Source: Deltaproteobacteria bacterium (GTDB lineage: Bacteria > Desulfobacterota > Syntrophia > Syntrophales > UBA5619). Taken from it: 53,275 bases of DNA. The position numbers and the translations under genes are program-made. Positions 6,571 to 14,300 of this stretch are shown piece after piece (the first letter of the stretch is position 1; the number at the start of each line of letters is the position of its first letter). Location of the stretch: positions 1-53,275 of the forward strand of contig JAKAFS010000017.1 in assembly GCA_021817825.1 (NCBI GenBank), written 5' to 3'. A model generated the notes under the pieces. It was given only the letters and a program-made list of their open reading frames with translations, did no database searches and was not told the origin of the DNA.

Positions 6571-7692
6571 ATGGACCCGTTGGGCGTGCTGATCAGCGGC
6601 TATCACAGGGAGGATGCCGACCGCATCCGGGCAATACTCGATCATCTCCTCGCCACCGAGGTCATCGTCATCAGCGCCTCGGGGAAGGCCGGGATGCCGA
6701 TCATCGAGATCCTCGCGCGCGGTCCGGAAGACTGCTTCACCGAGGAGGAAAGCAAGATCCTCATGTTTCTCGGCTTTTCGGAAGAACAGACCCAGACGGT
6801 CCTGGACGGTTTCCCCCGCGGCGGGGAACCCCAACGACCGATTTTTTGCACCTTGACCCGGGAGAACAGCCGGTGGCCGCTGAGCCAGCTGGTGGAGCAT
6901 CTGCGGGAGGAACATCGGCGCCGGACTGGAAAGGAGAAAAAAAGCATGCATAACGAGGCTCAAAATACGGAAGCGCTGGGCAGGGAGGATCTGGCCCGGC
7001 TGGTGGTCGATTTTCTCCATCGGACGCTGGTCCACCATACCCTCTGGTTCGCCGAGGTGGAGCGCCAGATGGGAATGCCCAAGGCCCTGGAGGTCATGGG
7101 CGCGGCCTGGGAAAAGAGCTATGCCGTCCAGATGAAGCGGCTCTCCGAGGCCTTCGGCTTCGAGTTGGAAAAGGGGCTGCCGAAGACGCTTTTGGACATG
7201 CCGCAGGAGAAACTGCTTGCCCTTCTGGGCGACCTGGGCCGGAACTGGCTCGCCGGCGACGGAATCTGGTTTCAGGCCGTCGAGGCCCGCGACGGCCTCT
7301 GGGACGCCAAGCGCTGCAACGACTCCTGCTGGGTGCGTTTTTCCCCCTTCGAGGCCTGGTCGATCCGGCGGTTCCTCAACCTGCCGGAAATGCCGGGGCT
7401 GGCCGGTCTGAAGCAGGCCTTGGGCTTTCGCCTCTATGCCGGGATCAATACCCAGTCGATCGTCGAGGAGGGGCCCGAGAGCCTGGTCTTCCGGATGAAC
7501 AATTGCCGCGTCCAGTCGGCCCGCAAGCAGCGGGGGCTCGAAGATTACCCCTGCAAGTCGGCCGGGCTCGTCGAGTACCGCGCCTTTGCCGAAACCATCG
7601 ACCCCCGGATCCGGACCGAGTGCATCGCCTGCCCCCCCGACGCCCATCCGGACGAGTGGTTCTGCGCCTGGCGCTTCACGCTGACGGAGTAA
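6571..7692 (+). CDS. DUF3783-DUF6125 fusion protein
   Basis: Uncharacterised 373-aa cytosolic protein. Residues 1-85 (from MDPLGVLISGYHRE) resemble the small DUF3783 domain. A basic linker follows, and from about residue 126 the protein resembles the DUF6125 family, with conserved CNDSCW, YPCKSAGLVEY, and CIACPPDAHPDEWFCAWRF near the C-terminus; the Cys/His content suggests metal or Fe-S binding (inference). The ATG at 6571 follows GGAAGGGAAGG. A second in-frame ATG at 6946, exactly at the domain boundary, has its own AAAGGAG 10 nt upstream, so a free C-terminal domain may also be made. A start 27 codons further upstream is unlikely because it adds only an Arg-rich stretch. Confidence 0.8.
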   Translation: MDPLGVLISGYHREDADRIRAILDHLLATEVIVISASGKAGMPIIEILARGPEDCFTEEESKILMFLGFSEEQTQTVLDGFPRGGEPQRPIFCTLTRENSRWPLSQLVEHLREEHRRRTGKEKKSMHNEAQNTEALGREDLARLVVDFLHRTLVHHTLWFAEVERQMGMPKALEVMGAAWEKSYAVQMKRLSEAFGFELEKGLPKTLLDMPQEKLLALLGDLGRNWLAGDGIWFQAVEARDGLWDAKRCNDSCWVRFSPFEAWSIRRFLNLPEMPGLAGLKQALGFRLYAGINTQSIVEEGPESLVFRMNNCRVQSARKQRGLEDYPCKSAGLVEYRAFAETIDPRIRTECIACPPDAHPDEWFCAWRFTLTE

Positions 7693-7775
7693 ACCCGGAT
7701 CGCGGTTTGGCTGGCGGCGCAAGCGTAGATGGGTTAGGGAACGTGACGTTGGCTGCGCCCCGCAGCGAAAGGCAA

Positions 7776-8855
7776 CTAAGGCAGTTCCTCGCCGAACAGG
7801 AGCTTCCAGGCCGCCTTGTAGGCGACGATCTCCCGCGCCGGTTCCGGGATCTGGTTCAGGAATTTGCGCAGGTTCCGGTTGTATTCCGGAAGCTGGTCCT
7901 GCCGATCTCCTCCCAGGTCGAAGGCTGCCAGGAACCGCCAGGGCTGCTCGACAATCAAATCGACCCACTCCTTTTTGACTGACCCTGCGTTCCAGACCCG
8001 GGCATGGTATTCGTCGCTTCCCGGGTACTTGGAAAAGTTGTCCCCGAAGGCCACGTCGATGTATAGGTTGGGGTATTTCGCGAGCAGGCCGCGCAGATAG
8101 GCGGGTCCGTAAATCGAACTGCGGGCGCTGTAACGGATCTGGGCCAGATGGCACCAGATTACCTTTGCCTTGGGGTACCGTCCGAGCATTTCTTCCAAGG
8201 GGGGCAGGAGGGCGTCCTCGATCTCGTAATGGATCTCGAAGGGGAGTCCCGTCTTTTCCGCAAAGGCAAAAAGTTCCTGTCCCAGCGGTCCATTGATCGG
8301 AACAGTGACGTCCCGGAAAAACTCGCGCCGCTGAATCTGGCGCGGCGAGGGGTAGTGCCGGAACTCGAACTCGCCCAGGAGCGGATAACCGTCAGGGACG
8401 GCATGCTTGAAGGTCTCGGCCAGAAACTCCTTCGGCGCCTCCGTCCAGGCCGGATGGACGCCGCCGTTGGTGGTGGGGATGAACCGCCAGGGATCGGCGC
8501 TGACGACCCGGGCGGCGATGTCGGCCCATTTGGGGTTGCCGGCGTCGTGAGAAAAGGCGATCAGGGCGATCCCCGCCTTGTCCATGGCCTGGGCGAACTG
8601 CCGGAGGGGCAGCTTGTTCCCATTGAAGCTCGATTCGATGTCGATGACGGGCAGCGTCCCCTGGGCCTTGATGGCCGCGATCCGCTCCCGCCAGTTTCGC
8701 TTCAGTGCCGGAAGGTCGAAGGGGATGGCCTTGGGAGCGTCGAGGTGCGCTTCGTCGCTTTTCGGCAGCGGCCCGAGTTCCGCGCCCCAGGAGGTTCCCG
8801 CCGCGGCGAAAAAAAGCACCAGACCCAGAAAAACAAATCGACCGATTCTCCTCAT
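7776..8855 (-). CDS. Exported amidohydrolase-family-like protein lacking the N-terminal metal motif
   Basis: Predicted periplasmic protein of 359 aa with a signal peptide (MRRIGRFVFLGL to about residue 24, likely cut near SWG-A). The body looks like a TIM-barrel amidohydrolase (amidohydrolase-2 type): LIAFSHD, TNGGVHPAWTE, FEIHYEIEDALL, VIWCHLAQIRYSA and LYIDVAFGD mark successive strands. The first strand reads VIDIESSF where metal-dependent members have a DxHxH motif, so catalysis may be altered or absent. ATG 8855 has a GGGAGG site; an upstream ATG would not give a normal signal peptide. Convergent with the DUF6125 gene. Substrate unknown. Confidence 0.75.
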   Translation of the reverse strand: MRRIGRFVFLGLVLFFAAAGTSWGAELGPLPKSDEAHLDAPKAIPFDLPALKRNWRERIAAIKAQGTLPVIDIESSFNGNKLPLRQFAQAMDKAGIALIAFSHDAGNPKWADIAARVVSADPWRFIPTTNGGVHPAWTEAPKEFLAETFKHAVPDGYPLLGEFEFRHYPSPRQIQRREFFRDVTVPINGPLGQELFAFAEKTGLPFEIHYEIEDALLPPLEEMLGRYPKAKVIWCHLAQIRYSARSSIYGPAYLRGLLAKYPNLYIDVAFGDNFSKYPGSDEYHARVWNAGSVKKEWVDLIVEQPWRFLAAFDLGGDRQDQLPEYNRNLRKFLNQIPEPAREIVAYKAAWKLLFGEELP

Positions 8856-8875
8856 AGCCGCCTCCCGTAGTTCAT

Positions 8876-8893
8876 ACTGCACAGAAGTGCAGT
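8876..8893. promoter_or_regulatory. Inverted repeat upstream of the amidohydrolase-like gene
   Basis: ACTGCAC-AGAA-GTGCAGT is a perfect 7-bp inverted repeat about 20 bp before the start codon. It could be an operator or an mRNA hairpin just ahead of the ribosome site. Confidence 0.4.
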
Positions 8894-8983
8894 GAAATTT
8901 AGCCACCTTTAGCAAAAGGATCGGAGAAAGAATATCCCGATGGCCTTAAGGGCCCTTGCCGCCGCCGATCGTCTGGGGGCAGG

Positions 8984-9628
8984 TCAGGTCAATAGACCGG
9001 GGCGCATGGCCTCCTGGAGCTGAATCCGCTGACGTTCGAAATCCCCGTCGCACCCCTGGGAACTCAGATCCCACGGTTCGCCGAAGCGCAAGGTGACCCG
9101 CGCGAAGGGTTTCGGCAGCATGAAGCGGTCCCAGCTCTTGAAATACCAGGCCCGGTCGGCCGTCGCGTAGAGCGGAACAACGAGTGCCCCGGTGGCGCGG
9201 GCCAGACTGACCACCCCCGCCTTGACGATCCCGGCCGGCCCCCGCGGTCCGTCTACGATGTGCGCCGCAAGACCCGAATGGTTCAGGTGTTCGATCATTT
9301 CCTTGAGGGCCCGGCCCCCATCTCGGGAGGAGGAGCCCCGGACCGCATGCCAGCCGGTTTTTTCGGCAATCTCGGCAATGATGTCGCCGTCTTTGCTCTG
9401 GCTGATCATCAGGGCGGGGTGATAGGGGGCATAACTTTTGAAGTGACGGATGGCGGAAAAGAACTGCTGGTGCCAGCAGCACAGAAGGACCCGGCCGCCT
9501 TGCTGTAGGTGTTCCCGCCAGGGCCGTTCGTTTTCGATGCGCAGGCGGAAAGTCCAGCTGTAGGCGCGGATGATATGATAAAAAGAGCCTTGGAGCTTGC
9601 GAATCAGCCAATAACGATATTTCTTCAA
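8984..9628 (-). CDS. Lysophospholipid acyltransferase family protein (DUF374)
   Basis: Membrane-associated acyltransferase of the LPLAT/DUF374 family (214 aa), probably acting in lipid A or phospholipid acylation at the inner membrane. The active-site block reads CCWHQQFF, the DUF374 form of HX4D, and VDGPRGP near residue 125 is the second diagnostic block, followed by LARATGALVVPLYATADRAW. The TTG start at 9628 has AAGGA 8 nt upstream. uppP lies upstream on the same strand after about 100 bp, giving an envelope-lipid context. Acyl donor and acceptor cannot be told from sequence. Confidence 0.88.
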   Translation of the reverse strand: MKKYRYWLIRKLQGSFYHIIRAYSWTFRLRIENERPWREHLQQGGRVLLCCWHQQFFSAIRHFKSYAPYHPALMISQSKDGDIIAEIAEKTGWHAVRGSSSRDGGRALKEMIEHLNHSGLAAHIVDGPRGPAGIVKAGVVSLARATGALVVPLYATADRAWYFKSWDRFMLPKPFARVTLRFGEPWDLSSQGCDGDFERQRIQLQEAMRPGLLT

Positions 9629-9658
9629 CCAGGGTGTCCTTTTTCGCTATTTTCCGGA

Positions 9659-9688
9659 AGACTATGGCGGTTATCGGTTTCAAGTCAA
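9659..9688 (-). promoter_or_regulatory. Candidate promoter of the DUF374 gene
   Basis: On the minus strand TTGACT (9688-9683) is followed after 18 bp by TAGTCT (9664-9659), about 30 bp upstream of the TTG start. Confidence 0.35.
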
Positions 9689-9726
9689 GACAAATCCTTT
9701 GCAATGACGGCAAGCGCTTGAGTCTC

Positions 9727-10497
9727 TCAGAGCAGGAAAGAAATCCAGAGGACCACCAGGACGATGCGATAGATGCCGAAGGGGATGAAGGTATGGGTCT
9801 GAATGAACCGCAGGAGGAACTTGATGCTCAGCAGGGCCACGACGAAGGACATGACGAAGCCGACGGCCAGGAACTGGACCTGATCGAGGGAAAACTGCGC
9901 GGCGTTCTTCAGAAGATCGTAGCCGGTCGCCGCCGCCATGGTCGGCACGGCCAAGAGGAAGGAAAATTCGACGATGGTTTTGCGCTTCAGTCCCAGAACC
10001 AGACCTCCGACGATGGTGGAGGCCGAACGGGATATGCCGGGGATCACGGCGATCGCCTGGAACAGGCCGATGATCAGGGCCTGCCGGTAGGAGATGTCCT
10101 CGGGCCTCGCCACGGCATCGTCTTTTTCCCGGTGGCGGTACTCGAAAAGGATCAGGAAGAGACCACCGGCGGCCAGCGCCCAGAGGACGACCGAGGGCGA
10201 TCCTAGGAGGTAGGATTTGATGATTTTGTACAAGGTCAGGCCGATCAGGCCCGTGGGCACGAAAGCCAGGGCCACCCGCTTCATGACCGCCGGGTTCACC
10301 AGCAGCTCCCGCCAATAGAGGACCAGGACGGAAAGAATCGCCCCCACCTGGATGGCGATCTCGAAACTCTTCAGGAAATCGGTGGGCGGGAGTCCCAGGA
10401 GATGAGAGGCCAGGATGAGATGACCCGTCGAGGAGATGGGCAGAAACTCCGAAACGCCTTCCACAATTCCCAGGATTGCCGCGGTTGATAAGTCCAT
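9727..10497 (-). CDS. uppP: Undecaprenyl-diphosphatase
   Basis: Integral membrane phosphatase (256 aa) that recycles undecaprenyl pyrophosphate to the monophosphate carrier for peptidoglycan and O-antigen synthesis; older name BacA. The diagnostic motifs are present: GIVEGVSEFLPISSTGHL at residues 10-27, with the catalytic Glu and Ser/Thr cluster, and PGISRSASTIVGGL near 153-166. Hydrophobic helices span the whole length. It is 80 bp from the end of the membrane protein gene upstream and is followed by the DUF374 acyltransferase gene. Confidence 0.97.
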   Translation of the reverse strand: MDLSTAAILGIVEGVSEFLPISSTGHLILASHLLGLPPTDFLKSFEIAIQVGAILSVLVLYWRELLVNPAVMKRVALAFVPTGLIGLTLYKIIKSYLLGSPSVVLWALAAGGLFLILFEYRHREKDDAVARPEDISYRQALIIGLFQAIAVIPGISRSASTIVGGLVLGLKRKTIVEFSFLLAVPTMAAATGYDLLKNAAQFSLDQVQFLAVGFVMSFVVALLSIKFLLRFIQTHTFIPFGIYRIVLVVLWISFLL

Positions 10498-10576
10498 GGG
10501 GCCTTTTTCCCTATTTCCGATCGGCTGTCAATGAAAAAGCGGACACTCTGTGGCCGCGACCGCTGGGCGGCCGCGC

Positions 10577-11203
10577 CTATCGGCAGTCCCAGGTGTTTAT
10601 CCTGATCCGGCGGTCGGGGCGCAAAAGCAGGACCAACAGGGAAACGGCCAGACAGATGACCCCCAGCCCCAGGATGATCCGGGAGACGGGAAAAAGGCCG
10701 ATCAGAGTGAAGGCCGTGACGTTCGTTCCGGCGAAGGAGCCGACGGTGGAGATGAACAGGACCATGCCGGCGGTGAACGCCGACTGCCGCCGCCAGGCGG
10801 CGGTGATTCCGATGATGTAGGGGGAAACCATCGCCATGATCGAGACCGGCACGAGGAAGATCAGGTTCATGGCCGCCAGCGACCCGAGCCGGACATCTTC
10901 GATCCGGTCGGAGAGGAATTCGCAGACGGGCTGGTACATGTAGGGGATCGCCAGCACCCAGAGGGAACAGAGCACGAGAAAGATCGCCAGGACCGAGATC
11001 CGGGGGAGCTTTCGGGAGAGCCAGCCGCCCAGGACGTAGCCGACGGAGAAGTGGACCATGAAGGAACTGATGATGCTTCCCCAGATGTAGATGGAACCTC
11101 CGAAATAGGGGGACATCAGGTTCGAGGAGAGGATCTCCAGACTCATCACCACTGCGCCATAGGTCACCAGCAGCAGGATGAAAACGGCGTAAACGATCGG
11201 CAT
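10577..11203 (-). CDS. Membrane protein resembling the transmembrane half of spermidine-synthase-like proteins
   Basis: Polytopic membrane protein of 208 aa with six or so hydrophobic segments (YAVFILLLVTYGAVVMSLEIL, then IWGSIISSFMVHFSVGYVLGG). The conserved SLEIL...SPYFGGSIYIWGSI block is typical of the N-terminal membrane module found fused to spermidine-synthase domains. Here it is a separate gene ending the transcript begun by the exported synthase-like gene, whose stop lies 19 bp upstream. ATG 11203 is preferred because AAGAAGGG sits 6 nt upstream; ATG 11209 would have no spacing. Function unknown; a partnership with its neighbour is inferred. Confidence 0.8.
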   Translation of the reverse strand: MPIVYAVFILLLVTYGAVVMSLEILSSNLMSPYFGGSIYIWGSIISSFMVHFSVGYVLGGWLSRKLPRISVLAIFLVLCSLWVLAIPYMYQPVCEFLSDRIEDVRLGSLAAMNLIFLVPVSIMAMVSPYIIGITAAWRRQSAFTAGMVLFISTVGSFAGTNVTAFTLIGLFPVSRIILGLGVICLAVSLLVLLLRPDRRIRINTWDCR

Positions 11204-11222
11204 GGGCATCCCTTCTTGTCGG

Positions 11223-12119
11223 TTATTTTTTCTGCATCAAAAGCAGGTTCGCCGGATTGAAATCGTCGGTCAGGACCTGGGTGTTCTTGGGCGGCGGCGC
11301 GGCCGTACATTTCTCCACTTGCGCCAAGAGGTCGATCCGGCCGATCTTTCCACCCAGGCGCTCGGCCTGTTTCCGGAGTTCCGCCGGTTCGACGGCCGGC
11401 TTGTCGGAGGCGACGATGATGCAACTCCCGCTCCGGCTTCCGGTGAAGACGAACACCTTGGCGAAGACCGTCCGGAACGTCGCAATCTGGGCGTCGTAGA
11501 GGGCATTTCCGCAAAAGAGGTTCTGGACGACGATTCCGCCCTCGGTCAGGCGCGATTTGGCGAGTTGGAGAAATTCCTTGGTCGTCATGTGGGCGGGGAT
11601 ATAGTCGGAGTTGAAGGCGTCCAGCCAGATCTGGTCGTAACGCTCTTTGCTCTTCTTGAGAAACTGCCGTCCGTCGTCGATGGCGAGCCGCTGGCCTACA
11701 GGAACGGTGAAGGAGAAGTGCTGCTTCGCCAGCTTTTCGACGAGAGGGTCCACCTCGACGGTCTGGAGTTTGACCTGCGGAAGGTGCATCCGGAAAACCG
11801 TCGGGATATAGCCCCCGCCGAGGCCGATGAGGCAGACCTGTTTGGCGTCGGGCTTGAAGAGAAAACCGGCGAACATCAGCGACGTGTATTCGAAAATGGA
11901 TTGGTCCGGTCTGCGAAGATCCATGCAGGTCTGGCGCAGGTCGCGCTGACGGCCGAAGATCATGCATCGCTCGTCGCCGTCCTGGCGGATCGTGATGTGG
12001 TGGTAGATCGAGTCGCCTTCGTAAAGGGTCTGGGGATCGGCGGCGGCCGCCGGCGGCAGCGGCAGGGACCCGAAAGATGCGGCCAGGATGATAAAAAAGA
12101 CGGCAGTGCGGACGTTCAT
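11223..12119 (-). CDS. Exported spermidine-synthase-like protein
   Basis: Class I methyltransferase-fold protein of the spermine/spermidine synthase family (298 aa). It begins with a signal peptide (MNVRTAVFFIILAASFGSLP to about residue 26, AAAAD). The SAM-like fold is visible as CLIGLGGGYIPTVF, then VEVDPLVEKLA, DDGRQFL and YDQIWLDAFNSD. ATG 12119 follows AAGGGAGG; a longer in-frame extension lacks a signal peptide. The export signal is unusual for a polyamine synthase. The next gene encodes the membrane module that is fused to this domain in other bacteria. The substrate is probably not known from sequence. Confidence 0.85.
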   Translation of the reverse strand: MNVRTAVFFIILAASFGSLPLPPAAAADPQTLYEGDSIYHHITIRQDGDERCMIFGRQRDLRQTCMDLRRPDQSIFEYTSLMFAGFLFKPDAKQVCLIGLGGGYIPTVFRMHLPQVKLQTVEVDPLVEKLAKQHFSFTVPVGQRLAIDDGRQFLKKSKERYDQIWLDAFNSDYIPAHMTTKEFLQLAKSRLTEGGIVVQNLFCGNALYDAQIATFRTVFAKVFVFTGSRSGSCIIVASDKPAVEPAELRKQAERLGGKIGRIDLLAQVEKCTAAPPPKNTQVLTDDFNPANLLLMQKK

Positions 12120-12294
12120 GAAACCTCCCTTTTCAAGGCTCGAAAGCGAGAGCCGTTTCTTTCCTGTGGACCGGGCACTTGTATGCGATCCCGGAGAATA
12201 TTTCAATCGCAAATCTTTTCCGGGGTTGAACATTCCTGAAAATCGCGCTAGAAGGGGAACGCTTTTCAATAATGACCAGCAGGGATAGGCGGGA

Positions 12295-12906
12295 ATGACC
12301 GGCGAAAGATTTGCGGAAGTTCCAGGAGCGAAAAACGGGGCGGATCGGAAAATGGCCGATGGCGGCGTGATCGTCGACAGCGCGCTGGATTTTGCCGGGG
12401 CCGTGGCCGGAACGGCGGCGCCGCCGGAGGTCCTGGCAGACCTGCGTTTGGTGACCGTCCGTTACCATGGTTTCGACAATCTGCTCCATGAGGGGCAATT
12501 GGTCGTCCACCGGGCGCTGGCCGCCGAGATCCGGGAGATCTTCTCGCTTTTGGAAAATCGGGGATTCCCCATCGCCGGCGCCGTTCCGATCGTCCGTTAC
12601 GGTTGGTCCGACGAGGCATCGATGGCGGCAAACAACAGCTCGGCCTTCAATTACCGGTTGGTCGCCGGGACGGACCGGCTCTCCCTCCATGCCCAAGGAC
12701 GGGCCGTGGACATCAACCCGCGGCGCAATCCCGTCCTCTATCCCGACGGCCGGGTCGCTCCGGCAGGGGCTGTCTATCGCGCCGGCGAACCGGGCGTCTT
12801 TGCCGACGGCGATGCGGCCCTGCGCGCTTTTGTGGACCGGGGGTGGCGCTGGGGCGGCCATTTTACCCATGTCCTGGACCGGCACCATTTCGAAAAAGAG
12901 GTGTAG
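12295..12906 (+). CDS. M15-family D-Ala-D-Ala carboxypeptidase-like protein
   Basis: Zinc peptidase-like protein of 203 aa related to the VanY/Peptidase_M15 group that trims peptidoglycan stem peptides. Zinc-site motif SxHxxGxAxD is present as SLHAQGRAVDI with H132 and D139; a distal HHFEK near residues 194-198 supplies the third ligand region. NNSSAFNYR at about 115 is also typical. No convincing signal peptide is visible from ATG 12295 or from ATG 12352, which is odd for an enzyme acting on the wall. It ends 2 bp before the SpoIID-like gene, so the two are co-translated. Confidence 0.85.
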   Translation: MTGERFAEVPGAKNGADRKMADGGVIVDSALDFAGAVAGTAAPPEVLADLRLVTVRYHGFDNLLHEGQLVVHRALAAEIREIFSLLENRGFPIAGAVPIVRYGWSDEASMAANNSSAFNYRLVAGTDRLSLHAQGRAVDINPRRNPVLYPDGRVAPAGAVYRAGEPGVFADGDAALRAFVDRGWRWGGHFTHVLDRHHFEKEV

Positions 12907-12908
12907 TG

Positions 12909-14228
12909 ATGGAGGAACCGAAGATCCGGGTCGGGATCTGCGCTGATTATCCCGATATTCGGGGACGGCTGAACGGCGTCTATCGAGTGGGCGGCCAGTC
13001 ACTCACCGGAGACTTTATCGTCCGGCCCCGGGAAGGGGCCGCAGTGCTTTGCGACGCCTTCGACCGGGAGATCTCCCGGGGAGCGGAGATCCGGCTTCTT
13101 CGGGAAAACTCGGCCACTTTCACCCTCCAGGGGGTAACGATCGGCGTTCACTTTCATTGGGAACGCCGGGAAGCGCAGACCTTTGCCGGCGATCTGATCT
13201 TCCTGGCGACCGGGGAGGGGAAAATTACGGCCGTCAACGAGATCCCCGTCGAGGAGTATCTCCTGAGCGTCGTCTCCTCGGAGATGAGCGGCGAGGCGCC
13301 CTTTGCCTTCCTCAAGGCCCACGCGATTGCCTCGCGGAGCTGGCTCGTGGCGATGCTCCTTCGGGGCAAGCAGGAGGGGGGGGGCATCCGGGAAGCCCCG
13401 GACCGCTGCGCAGGGGAGGTGATCCGCTGGTATGACCGGGAGGATCACACCCTTTTCGACGTCTGCGCCGACGACCACTGCCAGCGCTACCAGGGGATCA
13501 CCGGCCGGGTCCTGGAAAGGGCCGCCGAAGCCGTCCGGGAGACCCGGGGCGTCTTTTTGGTCCACCACGGCGAGATTTGCGACGCCCGCTATCACAAGGC
13601 CTGCGGCGGTCTGACCGAGGACTACGCCACCTGCTGGGAAGAGCGATCGGTTCCCTACCTCTCCCAGGCGGCCGATTCCCCCTCACCCCAGGTCCCGATC
13701 CGTTCGGAAGCGGAGGCGGAGCGATGGATCCTTTCCCGTCCCGACGTCTACTGCCGTACCGCGGACGGGGAACTGCTCCGGCGGATCCTCCCGGCCTTCG
13801 ACCGGGAGACGGCCGATTTTTTCCGCTGGCAGGTAAACTTCGGCAGGGAAGAGCTGGAGACGATCCTGCTTGCCAAGTCCGGGATCGACTTCGGTACCCT
13901 CAATGCCATCGTGCCGCTCGAAAGGGGACCCTCGGGGCGGATCCGCAGGCTTCGGATCGAAGGCTCGCAGGCCTCGGTGGTCGTGGGAAAAGAACTGGAG
14001 ATCCGGCGCTGGCTGTCGCCGAGCCATCTGTACAGCAGCGCCTTTATCGTTTCCACGCAGCGCGATCCCTCGGGAACGCCGACCTCCTTTGTCCTGCACG
14101 GCGCCGGCTGGGGACACGGCGTCGGTCTCTGCCAGATCGGCGCCGCCGTCATGGCCAGCCGGGGTTTTTCGGAAGAGGAGATCCTCCGGCATTATTTTCG
14201 CGGCGCAGCGCTGGTGAAGCGCTACTGA
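12909..14228 (+). CDS. SpoIID/LytB-domain protein
   Basis: Protein of 439 aa with a SpoIID/LytB domain, the family of denuded-glycan lytic transglycosylases and amidase enhancers. Diagnostic segments are VNEIPVEEYLLSVVSSEM near 111-128, KAHAIASRSWL near 138-148, YHKACGGLTED near 227-237 and the C-terminal GAGWGHGVGLCQIGAAVMA block near 397-415. A signal peptide is not evident. The start ATG 12909 is 2 bp after the M15 peptidase stop. It belongs to a plus-strand group of cell-wall genes with the AmpG-like permease. A cytoplasmic form would be unusual. Confidence 0.9.
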   Translation: MEEPKIRVGICADYPDIRGRLNGVYRVGGQSLTGDFIVRPREGAAVLCDAFDREISRGAEIRLLRENSATFTLQGVTIGVHFHWERREAQTFAGDLIFLATGEGKITAVNEIPVEEYLLSVVSSEMSGEAPFAFLKAHAIASRSWLVAMLLRGKQEGGGIREAPDRCAGEVIRWYDREDHTLFDVCADDHCQRYQGITGRVLERAAEAVRETRGVFLVHHGEICDARYHKACGGLTEDYATCWEERSVPYLSQAADSPSPQVPIRSEAEAERWILSRPDVYCRTADGELLRRILPAFDRETADFFRWQVNFGREELETILLAKSGIDFGTLNAIVPLERGPSGRIRRLRIEGSQASVVVGKELEIRRWLSPSHLYSSAFIVSTQRDPSGTPTSFVLHGAGWGHGVGLCQIGAAVMASRGFSEEEILRHYFRGAALVKRY

Positions 14229-14245
14229 CCAAAACTCATTCGTAC

Positions 14246-14273
14246 TGTCATTCCTGCGAAAGCGGGAATCCAG
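14246..14273 (+). repeat. Dispersed palindromic repeat, copy 1
   Basis: TGTCATTCCTGCGAAAGC followed by GGGAATCCAG matches copy 2 at 17217 in 27 of 28 bases. It forms a hairpin (ATTCC...GGAAT) and lies between the SpoIID-like gene and the permease gene. Confidence 0.8.
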
Positions 14274-14300
14274 AAGTCCTTAAGGCGTAAAGGAGTAAAG

